Assembly: GCF_003751445.1 (NCBI RefSeq)
Contig: NZ_RJUU01000001.1
Coordinates: 67,001-131,000, forward strand
DNA from: Streptomyces sp. 840.1
Lineage (GTDB): Bacteria > Actinomycetota > Actinomycetes > Streptomycetales > Streptomycetaceae
Direction: 5' to 3'
Length of the DNA stretch: 64,000 nucleotides
A model generated the notes under the pieces. That model ran no database searches. It worked only from the letters and a program-made list of their open reading frames with translations, and was not told the origin of the DNA. Within the stretch, counting starts at the first letter, position 1. Every line of letters starts with the position of its first letter. This document shows positions 1-8,119 of this stretch, piece after piece. The translations under genes were made by a program, and so were the position numbers.

Positions 1-1794
1 CTCCCAGTTGTTGAAGCGGTCCCAGTTGATCGACCAGGTCATCAGCCCGCGCAGTCCGGACCAGGTGCCGTGGGTGGCGTAGGAGCCGCAGTCGGTCTTC
101 TTCGTCAGGCAGTTCAGCGCCTTGGTCACCTCGGCGGGCGAGGTGTGGCCGTTGCCCGCCTGGGTGGAGGCCGGCAGACCGATCGAGACCTGGTCGGGGC
201 GCAGGCCCGGGAAGACCTTGGTCTGGTCGCCCGCCACCGGGAAGCCGGTCAGCAGCATGTCGGTCATGGCGATGTGGAAGTCGGCGCCGCCCATCGAGTG
301 GTACTGGTTGTCCAGGCCCATGATGGAGCCCGAGTTGTAGTCCTGGACGTGCAGCAGGGTGAGGTCGTCGCGCAGGGCGTGGATCACCGGGAGGTAGGCG
401 CCGGCGCGCGGGTCCTGGCCGCCCCAGGGGCCCGAGCCGTAGTACTGGTAGCCGAGCTGCACGAAGAAGGTCTCGGGGGCCATGGTCAGGACGAACTTGT
501 CGCCGTACTTGGCCTTGAGCGTCTTCACCGCGGAGATCAGGTTGACGATGACCGGTGTGGTGGGGCTGCGGAAGTCGGTGTCGCCGGTGTTCAGCGAGAG
601 CGAGTGGCCCTCGAAGTCGATGTCCAGGCCGTCCAGACCGTACTCGTCGATGATCTTGCTGACCGAGGAGACGAAGGTGTCGCGGGCGGCGGTGGTGGCG
701 AGCTGCACCTGTCCGTTCTGGCCGCCGATGGAGATCAGCACCTTCTTGCCGGCGGCCTGCTTGGCCTTGATGGCCGCCTTGAACTCGGCCGCCGACTCGA
801 CGTTCGGGCACTCGGCCACCGGGCAGAGCGAGAACCGGATGTCGCCCGAGGTGACGGAGGTGGGTTCGCCGAAGGCGAGGTCGATGACGTCCCAGGAGTC
901 GGGCACGTCCGCCATCCGCGTGTAGCCGGAGCCGTTGGCGAAGCTGGAGTGCAGATAGCCGACGAGGGCGTGGGCCGGCAGCGTGGCCCCGCCCTCTCCC
1001 CCGCTGCCGCCGGTCTTGGTGGTGGCGAGCACCGCGGCGGACTTGGCGGACTCACCCCCCGCGTTGGTCGCGGTGACCTGGAAGCTGTACGCGGTCGAGG
1101 CGGCGAGGCCCGTCACCGTCGCGGAGGTGGCGGTGGTGGAGAGGACCTTCGTGCCGCCCCGGTAGACGTTGTAGCCGGTGGCGCCGGAGGACGCGGTCCA
1201 GGACAGCGGGACCGAGGAAGTGGTGGCGGTGCCCGCCTTGAGTCCCGCCGGTACCGCCGGGAGGACGACCGGGTCGCCGCCGGGGCCGACGAGGCTGAGG
1301 TCGTCGGCGTAGTAGGCGGGCGTCCCGTACCAGCCGTGCGTGTAGACCTTGACCGAGGTGGTGGAGGCGCCGGTCCTGAACGTGGTGGTGAGCTTCTGCC
1401 AGGCACCGGCGGACTGCGTCCAGGTGGACACGTCCGTCGTGCCGGTGCCCTCCGCGCCCAGGTAGACGTAGCTGCCCTGCACCCAGGCGCTCAGGGTGTA
1501 CGTGGAGTCCGGCTTGACCGTGACGGCCTGCGAGCACTTGGCGTAGTCGCTGCCCGCCGGGGTCGCCTTCAGCGCCGAGGTACCGCCGTGCACCGGGGTG
1601 GTGACAACGGCTCCGCTGCCGCCCGTACAGCTCCAGCCGTCCAGGCCGACCTCGAAGGTGCCGTTGCGCGCCAGCTCGGCGTCGGCCGCCGCGGCGCTCG
1701 GCGCCGAGGCCGCCAGGCCGCCGGCGGCCAGAAGGGCGGCCGTGAAGGCGGCCAGCAGTCCGGTAATGCGGGCAGGGGGTCCCGTACGTTCCAC
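1..1794 (-). CDS. Secreted GH18 chitinase with N-terminal CBM and FnIII domain (3' end outside window)
   Basis: Hydrolyses beta-1,4 links of chitin outside the cell. The 598 residues seen run off the window start, so the C-terminus is missing. The GTG start at 1794 follows GGAGG by 5 nt and opens a Sec-type signal peptide of about 36 residues ending in an AAAA stretch. Next come a carbohydrate-binding module (about 37-165), an FnIII repeat (about 177-260), a Gly/Ser linker, and a GH18 barrel from about 270. The barrel carries the DGLDIDFEG signature: D388, D391, D393 and catalytic E395. The last visible segment, MTWSINWDRFN, is a typical GH18 beta-8 tryptophan segment. Domain order matches known Streptomyces family-18 chitinases. 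A DasR-type operator overlaps its promoter, so N-acetylglucosamine control is expected. Confidence 0.95.
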   Translation of the reverse strand, partial: MERTGPPARITGLLAAFTAALLAAGGLAASAPSAAAADAELARNGTFEVGLDGWSCTGGSGAVVTTPVHGGTSALKATPAGSDYAKCSQAVTVKPDSTYTLSAWVQGSYVYLGAEGTGTTDVSTWTQSAGAWQKLTTTFRTGASTTSVKVYTHGWYGTPAYYADDLSLVGPGGDPVVLPAVPAGLKAGTATTSSVPLSWTASSGATGYNVYRGGTKVLSTTATSATVTGLAASTAYSFQVTATNAGGESAKSAAVLATTKTGGSGGEGGATLPAHALVGYLHSSFANGSGYTRMADVPDSWDVIDLAFGEPTSVTSGDIRFSLCPVAECPNVESAAEFKAAIKAKQAAGKKVLISIGGQNGQVQLATTAARDTFVSSVSKIIDEYGLDGLDIDFEGHSLSLNTGDTDFRSPTTPVIVNLISAVKTLKAKYGDKFVLTMAPETFFVQLGYQYYGSGPWGGQDPRAGAYLPVIHALRDDLTLLHVQDYNSGSIMGLDNQYHSMGGADFHIAMTDMLLTGFPVAGDQTKVFPGLRPDQVSIGLPASTQAGNGHTSPAEVTKALNCLTKKTDCGSYATHGTWSGLRGLMTWSINWDRFNNWE

Positions 1795-1829
1795 AACGGC
1801 CTCCGTGCAGGGGGGAATTGGGTGGCCAC

Positions 1830-1858
1830 AACATGGTCCAGACCAATCCGGTTGTCAA
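1830..1858 (-). promoter_or_regulatory. Chitinase promoter
   Basis: On the minus strand TTGACA (1853-1858) is followed after exactly 17 bp by CATGTT (1830-1835), about 36 bp before the GTG start. The -35 is a perfect consensus hexamer and the -10 is weak. The DasR-type operator covers the end of the spacer and the -10, so a bound repressor would block RNA polymerase. Confidence 0.65.
1832..1847. promoter_or_regulatory. DasR-responsive element (dre)
   Basis: The 12-bp core TGGTCCAGACCA (1834-1845) matches the known DasR consensus (ACTGGTCTAGACCACT type) and the direct repeats described in Streptomyces chitinase promoters. It overlaps the -10 region of the chitinase gene. Repression in the absence of chitin-derived aminosugars is inferred from the family. 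Confidence 0.8.
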
Positions 1859-1878
1859 GACCTCTGGCAGCCACCCCG

Positions 1879-2328
1879 CTATTCCCGGCTCCCCGCCGCG
1901 GCCTCGTGCATCGCCAGTTCCAGCAGCGTGGCGTCGGTGAGCGTGCCCGAGCCGTCCGGCGGAATCAGCCAGCGGACCCCGCCGGCGGCGGACCGCCCGG
2001 GGTGGGGCACCACGATCCAGGTGCCCTGGCCGGCGCCCCGCACCCCCGTCCCGATCCAGCGGTCGACGGTGCCCGGCGGCACGAAGAACCCCATCCGGGC
2101 GTCACCGAAGTCGGCGAGGACCGGCCCCGGCCGGTCGATGAGCCGGGTGAGCACATCGAGCGTCGGATAGCCCAGCGCCCCCGGCAGGATCAGCACGTCC
2201 CAGCGCCGGCCGGCGGGCAGGAGCGCGATCCCCCGCGGATTGCGCTCCCACTCCCACCGGCAGGCGTCGGGGTCCGGTGCCACCGACACAAGCCACTCGA
2301 CCGCTGCCCTGACTCCCGAGCCAGCCAT
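1879..2328 (-). CDS. Conserved hypothetical protein, possibly a prim-pol-like fragment
   Basis: A soluble protein of 149 residues with no signal peptide or membrane segment. The ATG follows GGAGG with a 6-nt gap, which supports the start. Its N-terminus (ECRWEW-like motif, then NPRGIALLP and PGPVLADFGDARMGFFVPPG) resembles short actinobacterial proteins that databases often call bifunctional DNA primase/polymerase N-terminal proteins. I cannot see the catalytic residues needed to assign an activity, so function is open. It lies upstream of the chitinase on the same strand, with 84 bp between them that hold the chitinase promoter. A short palindrome (2421-2436) lies in its own upstream region. 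Confidence 0.75.
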   Translation of the reverse strand: MAGSGVRAAVEWLVSVAPDPDACRWEWERNPRGIALLPAGRRWDVLILPGALGYPTLDVLTRLIDRPGPVLADFGDARMGFFVPPGTVDRWIGTGVRGAGQGTWIVVPHPGRSAAGGVRWLIPPDGSGTLTDATLLELAMHEAAAGSRE

Positions 2329-2420
2329 GACCCGCCTCCGTTCCGTAGGCGCACCCGCGGGGAGTCGCGGGTGCGTTCACGGGAGAGAGAGCGGTGGGGC
2401 CGATCCATTACGCGGGTTCG

Positions 2421-2436
2421 ACTACCAACCGGTAGT
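2421..2436. promoter_or_regulatory. Short palindrome upstream of the 149-residue hypothetical gene
   Basis: Arms ACTACC and GGTAGT are separated by AACC, about 90 bp before the ATG at 2328 and just after the end of the FAD oxidase gene. It could be an operator or part of a weak terminator. There is nothing to link it to a particular regulator. Confidence 0.3.
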
Positions 2437-2455
2437 GAACTGGGTCACGCCCGGC

Positions 2456-3871
2456 TCAGCTGTCGAAGCCCAGCCCCAGCCGGTCCATCGTGCGCAGCCA
2501 CAGATTGCGGTGGCCGCCGTTGTCGTCGGCGCGGGCCAGGGAACGCTTCGTCAGCTCGATCCCGGCCCAGGCGAAGGGCTCCGGCGGGAACGGCATCGGC
2601 TTGCTGCGCACCATCTCCAGCGCGGTCCGCTCCGTCTCCTGGCCGGCCAGCAGGTCGAGCATCACATCGGCGCCGAACCGGGTGGCCCCGACGCCGAGTC
2701 CGGTGTATCCGGCGGCATAGGCGACCCGGCCCTGATGGGCGGTGCCGAAGAATGCGGAGAACCGGGAACAGGTGTCGATCGCGCCGCCCCAGGCGTGGGT
2801 GAACCGCACTCCCGCCAATTGCGGGAAGCATTCGAAGAACTGCCCGGCGAGCTTCAGGAACGTTTCCGGCCGCTGGTCGAGTGCAGCGCTGAGCCGGCCC
2901 CCGTACGGATAGATCGCGTCGTATCCGCCCCACAGAATGCGGTTGTCGGCGGAGAGCCGGAAGTAATGGAACTGATTGGCGCTGTCGCCCAGGCCCTGCC
3001 GGTTCTTCCAGCCGATCGCGGCGAGCTGTCCGGCGGTCAGCGGTTCCGTCATCAGCGCGTAGTCGTAGACCGGGACGGTGTACGGGCGGACCCGCTTCAC
3101 GAGCGAGGGGAAGATGTTCGTGCCGAGGGCGACCCGGCGCGCGAGCACCCTGCCGTCCGGGGTGCGGACCGCCATTCCGGTTCCGGTTCTGGCCAGCTCC
3201 AGGCCCCGGGTGTGCTCGTAGATCCGGACTCCCAGGTCGAGGCAGGCCTGTTTCAGGCCCCAGGCCAGCTTGGCCGGGTGCAGCATCGCGACCCCGCGGC
3301 GGTCCCAGAGGCCACCCAGGAATGTCGGTGAGTCGACATGGGCGCGCAGCGCTTCACCGTCCAGGAACTCGACGCCGCCGAAGCCTCGCCGCTCCAGCTC
3401 CTGGTGCCATTCCCGCAGCTCTTCGAGCTGGTGGGGCTGGGTGGCGACATCGATCTCACCGGTGCGCTCGAATTCGCAGTCGATGCCGTAGCGGGCGACC
3501 GCCTCCTCGATGGCGTCGAGGTTGCGCGCGCCCAGCTCCTCCAGCTTCTCGATCTCGCCGGGCCAGCGCTCCAGCCCGTTGGGCAGGCCGTGGGTGAGGG
3601 AGGCGGCGCAGAATCCGCCGTTGCGGCCCGAGGCGGCCCAGCCCGTCTCGTGCCCCTCGATCAGTACGACATCGCGTTCCGGTTCGCGCTCCTTGGCGAG
3701 CAGCGCGGTCCACAGTCCGCTGTAGCCGGCCCCGATGACGAGGAGGTCGCAGTGCTCGTCGCCCGTGAGCGCCGGGAGCGCTTCGGGCCTGCCGGGGTCG
3801 TCCAGCCAGAACGAGACCGGCTTCGCGTCGGCGATTGACTGGGCGGCGGTGCTCATGGCAACTGGGGCCAT
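2456..3871 (-). CDS. FAD-dependent amine oxidase, PuuB-like (gamma-glutamylputrescine oxidase candidate)
   Basis: A 471-residue flavoenzyme of the DAO/GlpO fold. The N-terminal dinucleotide-binding motif VIGAGYSGLWTAL lies near residues 43-55, followed by a GWAASGRNGGF segment typical of PuuB/OrdL oxidases. PuuB oxidises gamma-glutamylputrescine to an aldehyde with release of ammonia and H2O2. Context supports an amine substrate, since it is the last gene of an operon with a polyamine-type ABC importer and an aldehyde dehydrogenase. The ATG at 3871 is chosen because AAGGAG lies 9 nt upstream; a second ATG at 3856 is possible. No glutamate-putrescine ligase gene is in the window; in S. coelicolor that role is filled by a GlnA-like enzyme elsewhere. 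Confidence 0.88.
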   Translation of the reverse strand: MAPVAMSTAAQSIADAKPVSFWLDDPGRPEALPALTGDEHCDLLVIGAGYSGLWTALLAKEREPERDVVLIEGHETGWAASGRNGGFCAASLTHGLPNGLERWPGEIEKLEELGARNLDAIEEAVARYGIDCEFERTGEIDVATQPHQLEELREWHQELERRGFGGVEFLDGEALRAHVDSPTFLGGLWDRRGVAMLHPAKLAWGLKQACLDLGVRIYEHTRGLELARTGTGMAVRTPDGRVLARRVALGTNIFPSLVKRVRPYTVPVYDYALMTEPLTAGQLAAIGWKNRQGLGDSANQFHYFRLSADNRILWGGYDAIYPYGGRLSAALDQRPETFLKLAGQFFECFPQLAGVRFTHAWGGAIDTCSRFSAFFGTAHQGRVAYAAGYTGLGVGATRFGADVMLDLLAGQETERTALEMVRSKPMPFPPEPFAWAGIELTKRSLARADDNGGHRNLWLRTMDRLGLGFDS

Positions 3872-3894
3872 GTTTTCCAACTCCTTCGGGACTT

Positions 3895-4698
3895 TCAGGG
3901 TCGTGCGCTGTTCTTCCGCCGGTTCGCTATCAGCTGGCCGGCGAGAACCACCAGTACCGCAATGATGAACATTGCCGTACCGATGACGTTGATCTGCACG
4001 GGCGTGCCGCGCTGTGCCGATCCCCAGACGAACATGGGGAAGGTCACGGTCGAGCCCGCGTTGAAATTGGTGATGATGAAATCGTCGAAGGAGAGCGCGA
4101 AAGCGAGCAGTGCTCCTGCGGCGATTCCCGGGGCGGCGATCGGCAGGGTCACCCGCACGAAGGTCTGCACGGGCCCCGCGTACAGGTCGCGCGCCGCCTC
4201 CTCGAGCCGGGGGTCCATCGACATGACGCGCGCCTTGACCGCCGTCACCACGAAGCTGAGGCAGAACATGATGTGCGCGATGAGGATCGTCCAGAAGCCC
4301 AGCTGCGCGCCCATGTTGAGGAACAGGGTGAGCAGCGAGGCGGCCATGACGACCTCGGGCATCGCCATCGGCAGGAAGATCAGCGAGTTGATCGCGCCGC
4401 GCGCCCGGAAGCGGTAGCGGACCAGGGCGAACGCGATCATCGTGCCGAGCACGGTCGCGCCGACCGTGGCCCAGACGGCGATCTGGAGGGAGAGCGAGAG
4501 CGAGCCGCACATGTCGGCCACCCCGCAGGGGTCCTTCCAGGCGTCCACCGAGAAGCGCTGCCAGGAGTAGTTGAACCGCCCGTTGGGCTTGTTGAAGGAG
4601 AACACCATCACGACGATGTTCGGCAGGATCATGTAGGCGAGCGTCAGCAGACCCGCGATGACGATGATGTGGCGTCGCAGCCAGCGCAGTACGGGCAT
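3895..4698 (-). CDS. potC: Polyamine ABC transporter permease, PotC family
   Basis: An inner-membrane permease of 267 residues with about six hydrophobic segments, the first at residues 11-30. The cytoplasmic EAA loop (EEAARDLYAGP) contacts the ATPase. It pairs with the preceding PotB-like permease to form the translocation channel for spermidine/putrescine-type substrates. Its ATG overlaps the stop of potB as ATGA, which indicates translational coupling. Only 23 bp separate it from the oxidase gene downstream. Substrate identity is inferred from family and operon neighbours. Confidence 0.92.
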   Translation of the reverse strand: MPVLRWLRRHIIVIAGLLTLAYMILPNIVVMVFSFNKPNGRFNYSWQRFSVDAWKDPCGVADMCGSLSLSLQIAVWATVGATVLGTMIAFALVRYRFRARGAINSLIFLPMAMPEVVMAASLLTLFLNMGAQLGFWTILIAHIMFCLSFVVTAVKARVMSMDPRLEEAARDLYAGPVQTFVRVTLPIAAPGIAAGALLAFALSFDDFIITNFNAGSTVTFPMFVWGSAQRGTPVQINVIGTAMFIIAVLVVLAGQLIANRRKNSARP

Positions 4699-5624
4699 CA
4701 GACCAGGTCCTCCGTCCCGGAGCGGCGGATGTAGACAGTGACCGCGATCAGTACGACCGCCATGAGGATGAAGGAGAGCGCGGCCGCCGTCGGATAGTCG
4801 AGGACGCGCAGGAACTGGGTCTGGATGACGCTGCCGACCATCTTGGTGTCGGTGGAGCCCAGGAGTTCCGCGTTCACGTAGTCACCGCTGGCCGGGATGA
4901 AGGTCAGCAGGGTGCCGGAGACGACGCCCGGCATGGAGAGCGGGAACGTCACCTTGCGGAAGGTGGTGGCGGGGGTGGCGTAGAGGTCCCCGGCCGCTTC
5001 GTGCAGCCGGCCGTCGATCCGCTCCAGCGAGGTGTAGAGCGGCAGGATCATGAACGGCAGGAAGTTGTACGTGAGTCCGCAGACCACGGCCATCGGGGTG
5101 GCCAGCACCCGGTTGGACTCGGTCCAGCCGAGCCAGCTGGTGACGTCCAGGACGTGCAGGGTGTTCAGTACGTCGACGACGGCGCCGCCGTCCGCGAGGA
5201 TCGTCTTCCAGGCGAGGGTGCGGATCAGGAAGCTGGTGAAGAACGGTGCGATGACCAGCACCAGCACCAGGTTGCGCCAGCGGCCGGCCTTGAACGCGAT
5301 GAGGTAGGCGAGCGGGTAGCCGAGCAGGAGGCACAGGATCGTCGCGGTGCCGGCGTACAGCAGGGACCGGACGAACTGCGGGTAGTAGTCGGCCAGCGCG
5401 TCCCAGTACGTCTGGAAGTGCCAGGTGACCTCGAACCCCTTCTCCAGGGATCCGGTCTGGACGGAGGTCGAGCCCTGGTAGATCAGCGGCAGCGCGAAGA
5501 AGACGACGAGCCACAGGATGCCGGGGAGCAGCAGCCAGTAGGGGACGAGACGCTTACGGGTGGAGGGCTTGCGCACCTTCAGCTCCTCGGCGGGAGCGGG
5601 TGGCGCCTCCTGGGTGACGCTCAC
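4698..5624 (-). CDS. potB: Polyamine ABC transporter permease, PotB family
   Basis: A membrane permease of 308 residues with a cytoplasmic N-terminus (about 30 residues, basic STRKR stretch) and six predicted membrane spans. An EAA loop (HEAAGDLYATP) lies in the second half. It partners with PotC. Its GTG start overlaps the potA stop as GTGA, and its own stop overlaps the potC start. The potA-potB-potC order is the usual one for this importer class. Confidence 0.92.
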   Translation of the reverse strand: MSVTQEAPPAPAEELKVRKPSTRKRLVPYWLLLPGILWLVVFFALPLIYQGSTSVQTGSLEKGFEVTWHFQTYWDALADYYPQFVRSLLYAGTATILCLLLGYPLAYLIAFKAGRWRNLVLVLVIAPFFTSFLIRTLAWKTILADGGAVVDVLNTLHVLDVTSWLGWTESNRVLATPMAVVCGLTYNFLPFMILPLYTSLERIDGRLHEAAGDLYATPATTFRKVTFPLSMPGVVSGTLLTFIPASGDYVNAELLGSTDTKMVGSVIQTQFLRVLDYPTAAALSFILMAVVLIAVTVYIRRSGTEDLV

Positions 5625-6769
5625 GCCGCGTCCTCCACCGTCTCCACACCTGCGTCGATGTCCTGGGTGGCGTCCAGGCCGAAGGTGTGGGCCGGGTTCC
5701 AGTGCAGGACGACCTCGGCCCCCGGGGTGAGCCTCGCATCACGCTCGATGTTCTGCTCGTACACCTGAAGCGACTTGCCCGCCGGGCTCTCCACCACGTA
5801 CTGGGTGGAGACGCCGATGAAGCTGGAGTCGACGATCCGTCCGGTGACCCGGTTGCGGCCGTCCGCTATCGCGTCCGCGTCATCGAGGTGTGCGAGGGAG
5901 ATCTTCTCGGGGCGGATGCCCAGGAGCAGCTTGCCGCCCTTCGCGGTCGGCGCGGGACATCGGTCACCGGGCAGCCGCAGCTTGCCGCCACTGGCCGATA
6001 CGACGAGGTCGGTGCCGGTGGAGAGGACCTCGCCCTCGATGAGGTTCGAGGTTCCGAGGAAGTTGGCGACGAACGTCGTCCGGGGGTTCTCGTAGAGGTC
6101 GGCGGGGTTGCCCAGCTGCTCGACCCGGCCCGCGTTCATCACCGCGACGGTGTCGGCCATGGTCATGGCCTCCTCCTGGTCGTGGGTGACGTGGACGAAC
6201 GTGATGCCGACCTCGGTCTGGATGCGCTTGAGCTCCAGCTGCATCTGGCGGCGCAGCTTGAGGTCGAGGGCGCCGAGCGGCTCGTCGAGGAGCAGCACCT
6301 GGGGGTGGTTGATCAGGGCGCGGGCGACGGCGACGCGCTGCTGCTGGCCGCCGGAGAGCTGGTGCGGCTTGCGCCGGGCGAAGTCGCCGAGCTGGACGAG
6401 CTCCAGCATGTCGTCGACCTGCTTCTTGACCGACTTGATGCCGCGCCGGCGCAGTCCGAAGGCGACGTTCTCGGTGATGTCGAGGTGCGGGAAGAGCGCG
6501 TAGCTCTGGAAGACCGTGTTGACGGGCCGCTTGTACGGGGGGAGGCCGGTGATGTCGCGGCCGCCGAGCGAGACGGTGCCGGTGGTGGCCTCCTCCAGGC
6601 CCGCGATCATCCGCAGGGTGGTGGTCTTGCCGCAGCCGGACGCGCCGAGCAGCGCGAAGAAGGAGCCTTGCGGGACGGTCAGATCGAGCGGTTGCACGGC
6701 GGCGAAGGAGCCGTACGTCTTGCTGATCCCGGTGAGGCGGACATCGCCGCCTGTCTGCTGCTGTGTCAT
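5621..6769 (-). CDS. potA: Polyamine ABC transporter ATP-binding protein, PotA family
   Basis: The ATPase of the importer, 382 residues. It has Walker A (LGASGCGKTTT), the Q-loop region, the signature LSGGQQQRVAVARAL, Walker B (LLLDEPLGALD) and the switch histidine (HVTHDQEEA), all in the first 235 residues. A C-terminal TOBE-like domain (about 280-370) is usual for PotA/MalK-type ATPases. The 57-bp gap to potD and the 4-bp overlap with potB place it inside the operon. Confidence 0.94.
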   Translation of the reverse strand: MTQQQTGGDVRLTGISKTYGSFAAVQPLDLTVPQGSFFALLGASGCGKTTTLRMIAGLEEATTGTVSLGGRDITGLPPYKRPVNTVFQSYALFPHLDITENVAFGLRRRGIKSVKKQVDDMLELVQLGDFARRKPHQLSGGQQQRVAVARALINHPQVLLLDEPLGALDLKLRRQMQLELKRIQTEVGITFVHVTHDQEEAMTMADTVAVMNAGRVEQLGNPADLYENPRTTFVANFLGTSNLIEGEVLSTGTDLVVSASGGKLRLPGDRCPAPTAKGGKLLLGIRPEKISLAHLDDADAIADGRNRVTGRIVDSSFIGVSTQYVVESPAGKSLQVYEQNIERDARLTPGAEVVLHWNPAHTFGLDATQDIDAGVETVEDAA

Positions 6770-6826
6770 GGAGGGCGGTCCCAGTGGTGTCAGAGGGAGA
6801 TCGGGTGTCTTCGGGACGGGGCGGTG

Positions 6827-8077
6827 TCAGGCGCCGATGAGCTTGGCGAACTTCTCCTCGTACGCCGTCTCTTCCTCGGCGGTCAGGGACCGGAAGGCGT
6901 GCGAGGCGGCCGCCATCTTCTTGTCCGGGAGAATCAGCGGGTTGTCGGCCATCGACTTGTCGATCCTGGCGAGTTCCTCGCGGACGCCGTCGACCGGGCA
7001 GACGAAGTTGATGTACGCGGCGAGCTCGGCGGCGACCGGCGGCCGGTAGTAGTGGTCCATGAGCTTCTCGGCGTTGGTCTTGTGCCGTGCCTTCACCGGG
7101 ACCAGCATGTTGTCGCTGGATATGACGTAGCCCGCGGCGGGTATCGCGTACTTGATGTCCGGGTTGCCGGCCTGGAGCTGGATGATGTCGCCGGCCCAGG
7201 CGACGCAGGCGGCGATGTCGCCCTTGTCGAGGTCCGCGGTGTAGTCGTTGCCGGTGAACCGGCGGATCTGGTTGCGGTCGACGCCCTTCTGGATCCGGCC
7301 GATCGCGGCGTCGTAGTCGGCGTCGGTGAAGGCGGCGGGGTCCTTGCCCATGTCGAGCAGGGTCATGCCGACGGAGTCGCGCATCTCCGAGAGGAAGCTG
7401 ACCCGGCCCTTGAGTTTCGGATCGTCGAGCAGCTGACTGACGGAGTCGATCCTGCGGCCGCCGGTCGCCTTGGAGTTGTAGGCGATGACGGTGGGGATGC
7501 CGGCCCAGGGGTAGGAGTAGGCGCGGCCCGGGTCCCAGTCCGGGGAGCGGAACTGGGCGGAGAGGTTGGCGTAGGCGTTCGGCAGGTTGGAGGCGTCGAG
7601 CTTCTGCGCCCAGCCGAGCCGGACGATACGGGCGGCGAGCCAGTCCGTGACGCAGATGATGTCGCGGCCGGTGTCCTGGCCGGCGGCGAGCTGCGGCTTG
7701 ATCTTGCCGAAGAACTCGACGTTGTCGTTGATGTCCTCGGTGTACTTGACCTTGATCCCGGTGCGCTCGGTGAACTGCTCCAGAGTGGGCCGGTGCTTGC
7801 CGTCGTCGGTGACGTCCATGTACTCGGTCCAGTTGGAGAAGTTGACCTGCTTCTCCTTGGCCGAATGGTCGTCGGAGGCGGCCGCGGCGTCCCCCTCCCG
7901 CTTCGCGGGAGGGATTCCGCACGCGCCGAGCAGGCCGAGCCCGCCGAGTGTGAGCGCGCCGGTGCCGGAGGCGCGCAGCAGCGATCGGCGGGTGAGGGCT
8001 CCCCTGCCACTGGTCAGAGTGCGACGCATCGCGGCCAGCTGGGCCGCCGAGAGACGCTCGGGCTCGTACTGCTCCAT
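6827..8077 (-). CDS. potD: Polyamine ABC transporter substrate-binding lipoprotein, PotD family
   Basis: An extracytoplasmic receptor of 416 residues. A Tat-like twin arginine (RRSLLRAS, residues 30-37) precedes a hydrophobic stretch and a lipobox LGAC with the modified cysteine at C53, so Tat export followed by lipidation is likely. The mature part begins with NFSNWTEYMDV, the usual start of PotD/PotF proteins. It lies 42 bp after the aldehyde dehydrogenase gene and before potA. A paralogue is encoded at 21473-22660; the two share the segments FTERTGI/FSKRTGI and RRFTGNDY. Confidence 0.92.
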   Translation of the reverse strand: MEQYEPERLSAAQLAAMRRTLTSGRGALTRRSLLRASGTGALTLGGLGLLGACGIPPAKREGDAAAASDDHSAKEKQVNFSNWTEYMDVTDDGKHRPTLEQFTERTGIKVKYTEDINDNVEFFGKIKPQLAAGQDTGRDIICVTDWLAARIVRLGWAQKLDASNLPNAYANLSAQFRSPDWDPGRAYSYPWAGIPTVIAYNSKATGGRRIDSVSQLLDDPKLKGRVSFLSEMRDSVGMTLLDMGKDPAAFTDADYDAAIGRIQKGVDRNQIRRFTGNDYTADLDKGDIAACVAWAGDIIQLQAGNPDIKYAIPAAGYVISSDNMLVPVKARHKTNAEKLMDHYYRPPVAAELAAYINFVCPVDGVREELARIDKSMADNPLILPDKKMAAASHAFRSLTAEEETAYEEKFAKLIGA

Positions 8078-8119
8078 GCGCGTTGCCCTTTCGGGTGGTG
8101 TGCGGCCGGACCGGCCTGG

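Noticed and set aside
70..2802. A 2.7-kb plus-strand open frame across the chitinase and neighbouring genes
   Set aside because: The chitinase on the minus strand has a signal peptide, a complete GH18 signature and a regulated promoter; the plus frame is Arg/Gly-rich without motifs.
2456..4510. FAD oxidase fused to the permease region in one long frame
   Set aside because: The upstream part is an out-of-frame reading of the permease gene. A strong ribosome-binding site and Met at 3871 mark the true oxidase start.
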